A stretch of 64,000 nucleotides of DNA, taken from Apostichopus japonicus. Lineage: Eukaryota; Echinodermata; Holothuroidea; Aspidochirotida; Stichopodidae. The stretch lies in contig NC_092572.1 in assembly GCF_037975245.1 (NCBI RefSeq), positions 10,735,769 to 10,799,768 on the forward strand, written 5' to 3'. Below, one piece after another: positions 1 through 10,745 of the stretch (the stretch's first letter is position 1; each line of letters opens with the position of its first letter). The notes under the pieces are model-generated. The model saw nothing but the letters and a program-made list of their open reading frames with translations, did no database searches and was not told where the DNA came from. A program made the position numbers and the translations under genes.

Positions 1-245
1 TGAGAAAGATGATCCCAACTTTGTTTTATAAATATTTTAGAAAATTACACCTGGGAAACATTTTTTTAGAAGTAAATTAAAATCACCATTGTACACTTTT
101 GTCGCACCAAATTGCATCTGACGGCATTCAGCAATAGAGAATTTTCCAAAGGGGAGGGGGGCACCCCCTCCCCGTAGACAACTCCGCCATATCACTCTAA
201 TGCCACTTTGGCCCCTCCCAAACAAAGGCCCTGGATCCGCCAGTG
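1..245. mobile_element. 3' end of the CACTGGCGGATCC-terminus element (cut by window edge)
   Basis: This is the same sequence as the right end of the complete copies at 1147-2172 and 3074-4097. It ends in GGATCCGCCAGTG at 245. A G-rich/C-rich palindrome (GGGGAGG...CCTCCCC) lies near 153-177, and a CACCAAATTGCATCT motif lies near 106-120. Confidence 0.8.
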
Positions 246-1146
246 CATACATTCAGAAAAAAATGTTGTACAAAGGTTAAAATTTTACTTGATGTTCATG
301 TCAAATAAGAACACTAAAATATTTAAGTAAAATTTACTTGAATTTACTTCACTGCTGTTTTGTTAAGTTTTACATAATCAGCATGTAACGCAACTACAAA
401 ATTATTATGTAAAATTTTGCCAGCGATTTCAACATAGCACCCGTTCATAAGTGTTTCATACGTTAATTATTAAAAGCAGCTTGATTCCTTGTTTTTTAAG
501 TAGATCACAACAGAAAAGCACATATAAGAGACAACAAAGAGGAATGACAACACAAATAATCCAGAATATTTGATGAATTCAACCTTTTATTTCAACACTT
601 AAGAGGGTTTCCCGTAAATCTACAATCATGCATGAATAGTGAACTACAGTCATGATATTTTAACTTTTTTGTGTCCAGTTACGGATGGCAAGGTATCAAG
701 GTACTATCTCTTAAAGGTGCATGCTTACGAAAATTTAAATAATTTCCTTTTTTAGTTTCTAAGATGCATGTACAAAAAAGCATTGGTCGACTTAGGAATT
801 TTCACCCAACTCCCTCAACATGTAAAAATAGTTGAAAGCTCCCAAAAATTAAGATAATCAACTGTCTGATTGCAAAATTTGGCAAAGATTCAACTCTACG
901 CGCAGCATTAACTAAAATCTCTTGCATGGATACGTAAATGATCTGTTCATGGTTACTTTAGTTTCAATAACAAAAAATCACATTACAAGAAACATGATAG
1001 TCGTTCTATGTCATATGAGCTTTGCAACTTAAAAATGCTGGTATATAAAGAGCATTCTAGTACTTTTCCAACAAGTAAAGCTTACTATCAGCGCTTTGAT
1101 ATGGTTATGATATAATAATATAAAGCACAATGGATCAATACTTATA

Positions 1147-2172
1147 CACTGGCGGATCCAAGGGGGGGGGGGCCAAGGGGGGCCATGGCCCCCCAAAGGT
1201 GAGCCAAAAAGTGTTTCCGAACATCCGCTTAATCATATGATTGGAAATTAAAAAAATCGAGAGGAATAGCAGTGATAGACTAGTCTAAACCTTTTTGTTT
1301 TCTGGTTTAAAATTAAATGCAGAGCTCCCAACTGACCCGCAATTCGCGGGAATTAGACCCGCATTCTTACACCCAAACCCGCTGACCCGCACAAGCGTCC
1401 GAAAAACCGCATTGTAATTGTCAAGTATACATAAAAAAATTTGCATAAATTTTTGACTTAGCAACCATCATTCCTTAGCATTTAGCATAATAGAGTATAA
1501 AACCTCCTTTACAGCATCATTTGAACCTCAAATTAGCCTATATTTTTTTCATTGGGGCGAGCAGCGAACATTTTCATGCCACGGGAAAGAATGAATTATC
1601 ACCTACTATTCAATTTATTGATGTTACACACAAAAAAAAATGCATATTTCTCAGAAAATTTTGGGTGACAAAAGCCTTTCTAAGTGCCACCATTTTACAT
1701 GTAGGCATCACCAGGATTCCAAAAAAAAAAATCAAAAGGGGAGGGGGACACCCCCTCCCCCTTATACCCCTCCCCCAGGACGGCGATTCGTGGCATGGAC
1801 CAGCATTTGCCTTCTCAAGAGTTAGGAGCTATGTAAATGTATGAGCATGAGGATTTACAGTTTAACACCATTTTGCAGTTACAGGCTGGTTGTAAGAAAT
1901 TTATAACCTATGAGAAATAAAATTTCTTGAGAAAGATGATCCCAACTTTGTTTTATAAATATTTTAGAAAATTACACCTGGGAAACATTTTTTTAGAAGT
2001 AAATTAAAGTCACCATTGTACACTTTTGTCGCACCAAATTGCATCTGACGGCATTCAGCAATAGAGAATTTTCCAAAGGGGAGGGGGGCACCCCCTCCCC
2101 GTAGACAACTCCGCCATATCACTCTAATGCCACTTTGGCCCCTCCCAAACAAAGGCCCTGGATCCGCCAGTG
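1147..2172. mobile_element. Non-autonomous DNA transposon-like element, copy A
   Basis: The left end CACTGGCGGATCCA at 1147 is the reverse complement of the right end TGGATCCGCCAGTG ending at 2172, so the unit has terminal inverted repeats about 1 kb apart. It carries two G-rich/C-rich palindromes, near 1738 and 2078, and no transposase frame. The 8 bases on either side do not match, so no target-site duplication is seen. Superfamily is undetermined. Confidence 0.7.
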
Positions 2173-3073
2173 CATACATTCAGAAAAAAATGTTGTACAA
2201 AGGTTAAAATTTTACTTGATGTTCATGTCAAATAAGAACACTAAAATATTTAAGTAAAATTTACTTGAATTTACTTCACTGCTGTTTTGTTAAGTTTTAC
2301 ATAATCAGCATGTAACGCAACTACAAAATTATTATGTAAAATTTTGCCAGCGATTTCAACATAGCACCCGTTCATAAGTGTTTCATACGTTAATTATTAA
2401 AAGCAGCTTGATTCCTTGTTTTTTAAGTAGATCACAACAGAAAAGCACATATAAGAGACAACAAAGAGGAATGACAACACAAATAATCCAGAATATTTGA
2501 TGAATTCAACCTTTTATTTCAACACTTAAGAGGGTTTCCCGTAAATCTACAATCATGCATGAATAGTGAACTACAGTCATGATATTTTAACTTTTTTGTG
2601 TCCAGTTACGGATGGCAAGGTATCAAGGTACTATCTCTTAAAGGTGCATGCTTACGAAAATTTAAATAATTTCCTTTTTTAGTTTCTAAGATGCATGTAC
2701 AAAAAAGCATTGGTCGACTTAGGAATTTTCACCCAACTCCCTCAACATGTAAAAATAGTTGAAAGCTCCCAAAAATTAAGATAATCAACTGTCTGATTGC
2801 AAAATTTGGCAAAGATTCAACTCTACGCGCAGCATTAACTAAAATCTCTTGCATGGATACGTAAATGATCTGTTCATGGTTACTTTAGTTTCAATAACAA
2901 AAAATCACATTACAAGAAACATGATAGTCGTGCTATGTCATATTAGCTTTGCAACTTAAAAATGCTGGTATATAAAGAGCATTCTAGTACTTTTCCAACA
3001 AGTAAAGCTTACTATCAGCGCTTTGATATGGTTATGATATAATAATATAAAGCACAATGGATCAATACTTATA

Positions 3074-4097
3074 CACTGGCGGATCCAAGGGGGGGGGCCA
3101 AGGGGGGCCATGGCCCCCCAAAGGTGAGCCAAAAAGTGTTTCCGAACATCCGCTTAATCATATGATTGGAAATTAAAAAAATCGAGAGGAATAGCAGTGA
3201 TAGACTAGTCTAAACCTTTTTGTTTTCTGGTTTAAAATTAAATGCAGGGCTCCCAACTGACCCGCAATTCGCGGGAATTAGACCCGCATTCTTACACCCA
3301 AACCCGCTGACCCGCACACGCGTCCGAAAAAACCGCATTGTAATTGTCAAGTATACATAAAAAAGTTTGCATAAATTTTTGACTTAGCAACCATCATTCC
3401 TTAGCATTTAGCATAATAGAGTATAAAACCTCCTTTACAGCATCATTTGAACCTCAAATTAGCCTATATTTTTTTCATTGGGGCAAGCAGCGAACATTTT
3501 CATGCCACGGGAAAGAATGAATTATCACCTACTATTCAATTTATTGATGTTACACACAAAAAAATGCATATTTCTCAGAAAATTTTGGGTGACAAAAGCC
3601 TTTTTAAGTGCCACCATTTTACATGTAGGCATCACCAGGATTCCAAAAAAAAAAATCAAAAGGGGAGGGGGACACCCCCTTCCCCTTATACCCCTCCCCC
3701 AGGACGGCGATTCGTGGCATGGACCAGCATTTGCCTTCTCAAGAGTTGGGAGCTATGTAAATGTATGAGCATGAGGATTTACAGTTTAACACCATTTTGC
3801 AGTTACAGGCTGGTTGTAAGAAATTTATAACCTATGAGAAATAAAATTTCTTGAGAAAGATGATCCCAACTTTGTTTTATAAATATTTTAGAAAATTACA
3901 CCTGGGAAAACATTTTTTAAAAAGTAAATTAAAATCACCATTGTACACTTTTGTCGCACCAAATTGCATCTGACGGCATTCAGCAATAGAAAATTTTCCA
4001 AAGGGGAGGGGGGCACCCCCTCCCCGTAGACCCCTCCCCCATATCACTCTAATGCCACTTTGGCCCCTCCCAAACAAAGGCCCTGGATCCGCCAGTG
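3074..4097. mobile_element. Non-autonomous DNA transposon-like element, copy B
   Basis: This is a near-identical copy of 1147-2172 with the same inverted ends. Its right edge at 4097 coincides with the end of the 1.93-kb tandem array. It differs by lengths of mononucleotide runs and a few substitutions. Confidence 0.7.
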
Positions 4098-4663
4098 GAT
4101 TCAGGTCTGATGGCACTGTAATTGTCGGCCAAAAAAATACACAGCTCCTAGTACGGGATGGTGTTAACATCAGCCTAGATTAGATACTGCTTTGATTTAG
4201 TTCTCTGATCTTCCATTGGCTGATACGGACAGCTCAAATAGTATCACCTCTCAGCGTAATGCGACGAAATGAGTTGCGGCATAAACTGTCGTGAATTGAC
4301 ATAAAACCGTGGGATGACGACATGCGGTATTATACGACGGCATTATAACTTGGCACAACATTTCCTGACTGGCACACACAGCAACAAAATAGCTATCGCC
4401 ATCAAGAAATTGGCGGAGAAAAAAAACTTGTAATCTTGTACACGGTCCTAATCCCTTTCTATCGTGAAAACGTTCTTTGCTCTTTTTAATCTATTTTAGA
4501 ATCTTTCAGTCATTTTTGGTTTCGATGATAATCGCAACCTATGCAGTCAAGCTGGCGGATGAGTGTGAACCGTGTAGGTGTGTGTGTCCCTCCTCATTAA
4601 TAAGTTTGAAGTCAATATCCACCTCAGGATACACGTAATATTGATGGATAAAAGGAAATCCAA
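4098..4663. other. Unique intergenic sequence
   Basis: I see no splice-bounded coding segment, RNA gene or repeat here. Confidence 0.5.
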
Positions 4664-5015
4664 GGGCGTAGGAACCGGGGGGCTGGGGGCGCCAGCCCCC
4701 CCAGTGCAAAATATGGAGGGGCGGAAGTATCATTCCGCCCCCCCCCCCCGCTTCGCAAGTCAGAAAACCCCTTTTTCATTTCCAAATGGGAAAAAAAATC
4801 TCATTTGGAGCACCAAATTGCATCTAAGGCCAGGTGAAAATGCAAAATTATATTCAAAATGGAGTCGGTGGGTTGAAGTGTGCTATATTGCACCAAATTG
4901 TATCTGAGGCCACCTGGAAATGCCAAAAAAATCCCCCTAGACCCCTCCCCCAGGCCGGCCATCAGTCTTCAGCCCCCCCCCCCCCCCGCACTCAAAAGTA
5001 CCTTCCTACGCCACT
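4664..5015 (+). mobile_element. Small non-autonomous element with GGGCGTAGGA ends, copy 1
   Basis: It starts GGGCGTAGGAACC and ends CCTTCCTACGCCACTG, an imperfect terminal inverted repeat. The interior has C-runs, two CACCAAATTG(C/T)ATCT motifs near 4812 and 4892, and no coding frame of note. A second copy in the opposite orientation lies at 25225-25563, inside an intron of the membrane-protein gene. Confidence 0.75.
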
Positions 5016-5703
5016 GAGGAAATCAGTGCTGTATAACTTTACGTTGAAACAGTGACAATAGTGGTCACGTAGGACCATACCTTGAAAGACTTTTTTCAAA
5101 CCAAACTTAAAACAATTTTACTTAAAAAAAGGTTCAATCGTTTACATGTATCAGGAGGAAAGTGATTTGGTACCAATATATATGATCATAAAATACATGT
5201 ATTTTCGGAACAATTAACGAATGAATTTTTGTTATCATACTAGATCTCATACTTGTCATAGTTCAAACATAATACTCCCAAACACAACCTGTAATAAAGA
5301 AAACGAAAGAAAACTGCAAATAGACTCTTTATTAATATCTAACAGAAATCATAGCGGAAAACGAGTGTAAAAAAGTAAATGGACAATTTATGACAGCTGC
5401 GAAATGAACATTTCTTGGTATCGTAAACTTCTGGGGAAGGGCACGTTTGTTTTGTGAGTTCAAATATAATTTATATTTTTTATAGCTCTACCAATGTTTC
5501 TGACCAATTAACTATATGATCAATTTGCTCCAATGAATATACTCAAGTGTAAGTAATAGTTCTTCTTTTTAAATATTAATTTCTTTAGTCTTCTTTTCCT
5601 CAGAGAATTATGAAGGAATAGGCAGATAGGAAAGTTAGTTTTATATTTTGATTTCAAATGCACTACAAATCGTCATGACAGGATCGGAAATTTAGCCTCT
5701 GAT
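5016..5703. other. 3' flank of the secreted-protein gene
   Basis: This unique AT-rich stretch probably contains the 3' untranslated region of the minus-strand gene ending at 5704. Apart from the candidate poly(A) signal at 5328-5333, nothing is recognised. Confidence 0.4.
5328..5333 (-). promoter_or_regulatory. Candidate poly(A) signal of the secreted-protein gene
   Basis: AATAAA on the minus strand, about 370 bases beyond the stop codon at 5704. It is followed by T-rich sequence and then a GTTGTGTTTGGG stretch, the usual arrangement of a downstream GU-rich element. The assignment is inferred from position and context. Confidence 0.4.
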
Positions 5704-5903
5704 TTATAACTGCTTTAATGCATTCAAGAGGGCACGGCGTCTGCTCTGGAGAACGGCAGAATTGTGGACACGCTTGGATTTGCGACCATCCCTGCTAGGC
5801 TTCTCATCTGGTTTCTCATCTGGTTTCCCAGCTGGTCTGTCACCTGGTCTGTCACCTGGCTTTTCATCTGGTCTGTCTTCTGGTTTCTCATCTGGTCTGT
5901 CGT
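5704..5903 (-). CDS. Secreted protein exon 4 (Asp/Pro/Lys tail and stop)
   Basis: The best acceptor is CCAG|ACGACAG at 5904, which preserves the D-R-P-D-E-K-P frame. The stop TAA is at 5706-5704. The segment consists of acidic/basic proline repeats followed by GRKSKR and RRR basic clusters. The acceptor lacks a strong pyrimidine tract, so the exon start is less certain than the other junctions. Confidence 0.65.
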
Positions 5904-8196
5904 CTGGTTTGTTCATAAAAGAAAACACAATTCCACAATAACTTTAAGACTGTAAGGCTACAAAAAATAGTCCAAAGCTGCAGCGCTTTTAAACTAGAGA
6001 AATACGGAGTAGCTGTACTTGGAAAGTCAAAACCGGGACCACGGTATGGCGCTAAAGACAACGATAGACGGTTTTTAATGGTGATCCCGTAAATATTTCC
6101 TCGCCATAGTGACATTTTGAGAATCTTAAAATCTTTGTAAGTAATCATCGCTTTAAGTCTTTGGTAGCTGCTCAAATTTGCTCAAAACAATTTAAGATAT
6201 CAATGCTGGTTACATTTGGCAAATGTTATAAGACCAGACCAGACCAGTTTGAAAAATTGCTCTACAGATTGCACAATCATCTGTTTCTCGGAAGCTACTT
6301 CTAGCTCCAGATGAGAAACACTTAAGTTCGACCATTGGGTAAAAATATTGTACCACTGTGGGTCTATCTATAACATGTCTAAGTTGGAGTAGACGACTAA
6401 GCAGTTACATAGTTTAATGCATCGTCTAGTAAATAATTTCTCAATAAACCATCATTTCATTCCGGCGCACGAAACTAATAAAATATATTTTAATATATAG
6501 TAAAATATAATATAGTCAAATATAATAACAAATATCATAAAAAAATATAATAAAATAATATAAAATAAAATATCGTCCCATAATTTGTATCGTTCCATTA
6601 TTTTTTGGCATACCAGATTTATATTTGAGCGATATCATAGGCATTATAGTTTACTTTGCATGATGAATCATATTCCATTTAAAATCCTGCTAAACCATTT
6701 TGTCTGTGCTTCCTTGCTTGAGCCTAGTGACTCCTATCCAGGGTCCCTCAAAAGTAGTAGTTGGGTTCACTAACTCAGTCCATAATGATTACGTCACTCC
6801 GTCTATATATCCATCGTCCATCATAATTAGTTTCGATTAGAATATTACAGTTTTACAGAAAGTTACATAACATGCATGTCTTGAAACCACACTAGAACTA
6901 AATTAATTGAAGAACCGATAACGAATTTATGGATTTAAATGATTCGATTTTCCACTGCACTTTAATTCGAATACAAACGGCGTTGTTTATTTTATGCAAG
7001 GTTCGTTTTACTTACCAACTTCGTCCTCAAACCATTCCGGGAACTGGTCAGCTGTAAGGAAAGAGAAATAAATTCAATATTTAAGTACTAAGTGATTGAT
7101 ATTCTTCGTAAATCAGCTACAAAAGGGTACTAGGCTGGGATTATATCAAACAGCGACACTGTTGCAGATTATCAGCTCAACCAAATTTATAAAATGAAAC
7201 AAAACTTTCTAATATTTGTAGGCACTATTCAAGCCTGTTGCTCTGATTACGGAGTAAACCCCATGTGAAAGTAGCGGTGACTTAGTGCTGTAGATCATAA
7301 GTAGCTTGTTTAAAAGTAACAATGTAGGCCTAAGTAAAAAAAACCAAAAAAAAACATATTAAGTTGATTTGATGTAAAAAAACGACTGCAATATTATAAT
7401 AAAAATGCCCCAACCGCTTACCCATGCTCGTACCCATCAAACAATGGTCAAACCCCTTGCCCATGCATGCAATAACCCAACAATGGTTCGACCACTTACC
7501 CATGTGCACATACCGATCAAACAATGGTCGAACCACGTACCTATGCACATACCCATCAAAATAAGGTCTAACCACTTACCCATGCGCACAACCCCTCAAA
7601 CAATATAGTCCATCCACTTACCCATGCCAACAACCCTACCAACAATAGTCCATCTACTTACCCATGCACTGCCAAAAATCACTCTGGTAGGAATATTGGC
7701 TGTAATCATCGTCCTGCCTCTTTTTCACCTCTCCAAAGTCACCCATCATGCACCCCCAGAAAATACCCCAAAACTCATTTTCGGAACCAGAAGAAAAGTC
7801 CCATGACGAAAAATCCCAAGAGTCCCAGCCGTCGGATGAGCTGGCGCTGGAAGATCCAGATGAGGACCCAGATGAGGACCCAGATGAGAGCTCATATGAG
7901 GTCCCAGATGAGGACCCAGATGAGGACCCAGATGAGGACCCAGATGAGGGCTCATATGAGGGCCCAGATGAGGACCCAGATGAGGACCCAGATGAAGACA
8001 CAGATGAGGGCTCAAATGAATAAGAGCTGGCGAATTTCTTGGCCAACTCTTTCTTTTCGACTGACTTTTTCTTCAAAGCTGCCAAAGATCTAAGCCGACT
8101 GGCGAGAGCATCCTTAACATGCTTTTTCTGGAGTCAGAAAAAGAAAAGAACGAAATTATTTCTAATTACCGATTAACGTACGAATATATACATCTA

Positions 8197-8271
<75 letters not shown>

Positions 8272-10683
8272 ATATATGTATATGTCTTGCAATACTGGTA
8301 AGATCAATTTTTTTTTTTAATTTTCGTAAGCACAAAAATATAGAGAACATCAGCTATAAAATTCTGATCTAGACAAAAATAAATCCAAACCACAGAATGG
8401 CATGCTTCCCGAAAGGTTATGAGAACGGTGTTGCAGAAATTAGCATGCATAGACTGCGGATGTGTGACCTGATTAATTTACTTTGGCTTCGGCTTTGAGT
8501 ACAACGTTTCTGTATGCTGCCGTGCTGTACGAATATAACCGTAGTAGTAATTACCGACTGTGCGATCAGCGTTATAGTCACTGCCGAATTATCAATCTGG
8601 GGTCCACCTCACAAATTCGGCAAGGTCTGTAAGAGTGACTACATAGTTTACACTTCCGGGAAACCAAAAAGAAATGTTCTAATCACCCGGAGGAAAGGTA
8701 ACATGAAGACATAACATTGAGTTTAATTCCCAGCCTCTATAGGAACCTCAGTCGTGGTGATATCCCCACCTTACATTTCCAGGATATTATGCATCAGTTT
8801 TGTTGAAGTAGAAGGGGGGGGGGGTGAAAATATTAGATTGAATTATGTATTCTACTTTATATCCAATACAAACAAAATACAAAGTTATAATTCATCAATA
8901 AAATGAAAAATTGCTGCACTCTCCGTCACTTGACGTCTTGGTATCACATACATGTATGTTCCAGTAGCACATCTAGGATTTAAAACAAGGAGGGAAGGTT
9001 TGTAAAGTAGACCTTGCTTCTTGAGGTCGACGCCCATGTAGGTGTCCTGTGTATTCTTTGACATGAAAACAACAAGGTTAACTGTCTCATTCTGAGACAT
9101 TTTGACTGCTAATAAATTAGGTATATAATCAGGTCTACACGCGCATTTCTGTGCTAATAACTATTTCCATATTTTGTGTGGGATTGAAAAGGATAGTGTA
9201 CACTTCACCCACACCACACCCCTTAGACCCGCGCATGCATGTGGTCGTATTATACTGCGATTTGTTTCCTATACAGGGATGACCTGGTACCAAGAAACAA
9301 AATCAGAAATTTTTAGTCAACCAGAAACGATAGAACAGACACAATATTTAAATTTCTGAAAATATAGCAATCGAACTATTAAGATATTTTAAACTTATGA
9401 GACGTCAATTCTACTGAATAGAAAGTAACCAACTCCAAGTAAGAACACAGTAATAGGGAGCCTTCGCACGATTGACTTAAATAAATAAATAAATCAATAG
9501 GTCGCTTGAAACGTGTCCAGTTCTGTAAATGTAGCCGAATGTTATAGAGTATTGGTCAACAAATCTTATTATGAGTTTATTTTTGACGATAGTGTTCAAT
9601 ATTACAAAAAAACAATTGAGTTTGGTTGGTTTCTAAAGTGGGCTATGGAACCACCCTTGAGAGAAAGAAAAAAAATTGACAGAAAATGTATATGCTGCGT
9701 ATAGTGCTTTGATGTTTCTACCATGGAACCTCAGCATCATTAATAATGCTTTGAAGCGATTTAAGTGACAACTTATCACATCAGCGCTTTGATACAGCAT
9801 CCATCATTTCATATTTCATTGCCTGCAAAAACCTTCAAATAAGTTAAACCTAGAAATACTTTTCATGCATTTTTTGATTGTTAGTTGTAGCAAAAATATA
9901 AACACTAAAATTATCACATTTTGCCATCGACTGCCGTTTATGTAATATGATAAATGAACAATAAACAAAAAAATTAATCTTATCAAACTCATTTTGTTTT
10001 CAACTTGTTGTTCAAGTTAACGAACTTATATGATTTTGATAGCATAACTCTTTTTTTTATCTGCGCCTTCCAAGAATGTTCTACTGTAGTTTCCCTTAGA
10101 AATATTAATTATAAGTGCTGGTGATAACGTTTCGCCTAATTCTAATTCTAGAACTGTCTATATTATACTTCCCATCATTCACATCGAATTTTACAACAGA
10201 AAATCGTTATAAACGTTCCATCCTTGCCAGGGGTGGGAAGGGGGCAGCTGTGACCCTGTGGAAGTTAACGCTGTCTCCCGTGAAGGCGGATTTGTAGACA
10301 TTTTATACGTCAAATATTGCATTTTGAGACATATTTGGACTACAAATTATGTAATAAGTATACGTTTAAACGTATGTGTTCTAATATACACTTGGATTTC
10401 TGCGTGATGTTGAAATTAAATGAGGGGGTGGGGTATGTTGGGGGGGGGGGGCTATACCATTTGGATCAACAACTGCTTCCAAACTGACTTAAGTTAACCA
10501 ATTAGTTAATGTCCATTATAATTATATATATAAACAAGATTCGGAGTTTGAAAATATACCAGTAATTAATAAAATAAAAGTAAAATAAAATAATTCCTAT
10601 ACCTGCAGAGACTTCTTGGCGGGCTTGGCTTCGCTCAGCACCAACAGAGCTGCAACCAGTAAAATTGCTACGTACAGACGCAT
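5704..10683 (-). CDS. Secreted Ser-rich protein with dibasic sites, 4 exons, function unknown
   Basis: CDS exons on the minus strand are 10683-10603, 8127-7662, 7051-7016 and 5903-5704. Phases agree at every GT-AG junction and give 260 residues. Residues 1-19 are a signal peptide (MRLYVAILLVAALLVLSEA). Next comes a Lys/Arg-rich segment (20-58), a SSSG repeat broken by SYEPSS and SYELSS (about 64-125), a Trp/Asp/Phe block (about 126-152) and a KKR site at 162-164 followed by QDDDYSQYSYQSDFW. The C-terminal part repeats D-R/E-K-P units (195-230) and ends after GRKSKR (234-239) with a basic tail. There are only two cysteines (153 and 181), which could form a disulfide. The family is not recognised. 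The signal peptide and dibasic sites suggest a processed secreted precursor, for example a neuropeptide-like, antimicrobial or matrix protein; none of these is shown. A TATA-like box precedes exon 1. Confidence 0.75.
7016..7051 (-). CDS. Secreted protein exon 3 (36-base microexon)
   Basis: The acceptor is TCCTTACAG|CTGACC at 7052 and the donor GTTG|GTAAGT at 7015. The exon encodes ADQFPEWFEDEV, phase 1 in and out. Clean splice sites and frame agreement on both sides support it despite its size. Confidence 0.7.
7405..7661 (-). repeat. About 40-bp minisatellite copying the exon 2 donor
   Basis: Starting at the real donor (GT at 7661-7660), donor-like sites recur with GT at 7621, 7579, 7540 and 7499, GC at 7460, and GT at 7421. 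Spacing is 39-42 bases. Most read CATGG|GTAAG on the minus strand; the copy at 7540 reads CATAG|GTACG. The unit therefore spans the exon-intron border and not only intron sequence. Confidence 0.9.
7662..8127 (-). CDS. Secreted protein exon 2 (Ser/Gly repeat)
   Basis: The acceptor is ACTCCAG|AAAAAG at 8128. The frame continues from exon 1 and stays open for 155 codons plus 1 base. The donor ATGG|GTAAGT at 7661 is the first of a ladder of donor-like copies extending to about 7405. A 12-base coding repeat (SSSG) lies between about 7850 and 8010. The opposite strand of that repeat is also open, but it is only a shadow. Confidence 0.8.
8199..8272. repeat. (TA)n(TG)n microsatellite
   Basis: About 50 bases of TA dinucleotides are followed by about 20 bases of TG. 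The repeat lies just upstream of exon 2 in intron 1 of the secreted-protein gene. Confidence 0.95.
10603..10683 (-). CDS. Secreted protein exon 1 (signal peptide)
   Basis: ATG at 10683, codons 1-27, phase 0. The donor is CAG|GTATAGG at 10602. Hydrophobic core residues 4-16 are followed by a small-residue SEA cleavage context. Confidence 0.8.
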
Positions 10684-10737
10684 CTTGAATCTCCTCGTTC
10701 TTCAAACTTGGATGATGCAGCGAGAGGATGGGAAGTT

Positions 10738-10745
10738 CTTTTTAT
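10738..10745 (-). promoter_or_regulatory. TATA-like box of the secreted-protein gene
   Basis: ATAAAAAG on the minus strand, about 55-62 bases upstream of the ATG at 10683. A start site about 25-30 bases downstream would leave a 5' leader of roughly 30 bases. The position is right; the assignment is inference. Confidence 0.45.

Larger units (their letters stand above)
1..4097. repeat. 1.93-kb tandem duplication, two full copies plus a partial third
   Basis: The sequence at 1 recurs at 1928 and again at 3852, giving periods of 1927 and 1924 bases. The third copy stops near 4097, after which the sequence is unrelated. Copies differ only by scattered substitutions and by lengths of G or A runs, so the duplication is recent or has been homogenised. 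Each unit holds about 900 bases of AT-rich spacer and about 1 kb of transposon-like sequence. Short open frames inside it are GC-rich transposon sequence and not credible genes. The window begins inside a copy, so the array probably extends further left. Confidence 0.95.

Noticed and set aside
37-252. 71-codon minus-strand frames at 37-252 and 1964-2179
   Set aside because: They run through the GC-rich palindrome and terminal repeat of a non-autonomous element. The frame includes the inverted terminus and has no domain.
7662-7760. Cholecystokinin-like peptide (QDDDYSQYSYQSDFW) in the secreted precursor
   Set aside because: The acidic Tyr and final FW look similar to echinoderm CCK-type peptides, but no Gly plus basic amidation/cleavage signal follows the Trp; the sequence runs on to QCM.
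7748-8023. Acidic DEDP-repeat protein on the plus strand
   Set aside because: It is the antisense shadow of the Ser/Gly repeat in exon 2, which has splice and signal-peptide support.
8885-9100. 71-codon minus-strand frame within intron 1 of the secreted-protein gene
   Set aside because: No usable acceptor and donor in phase with exons 1 and 2, and no recognised motif. An alternative exon cannot be excluded but is not supported.
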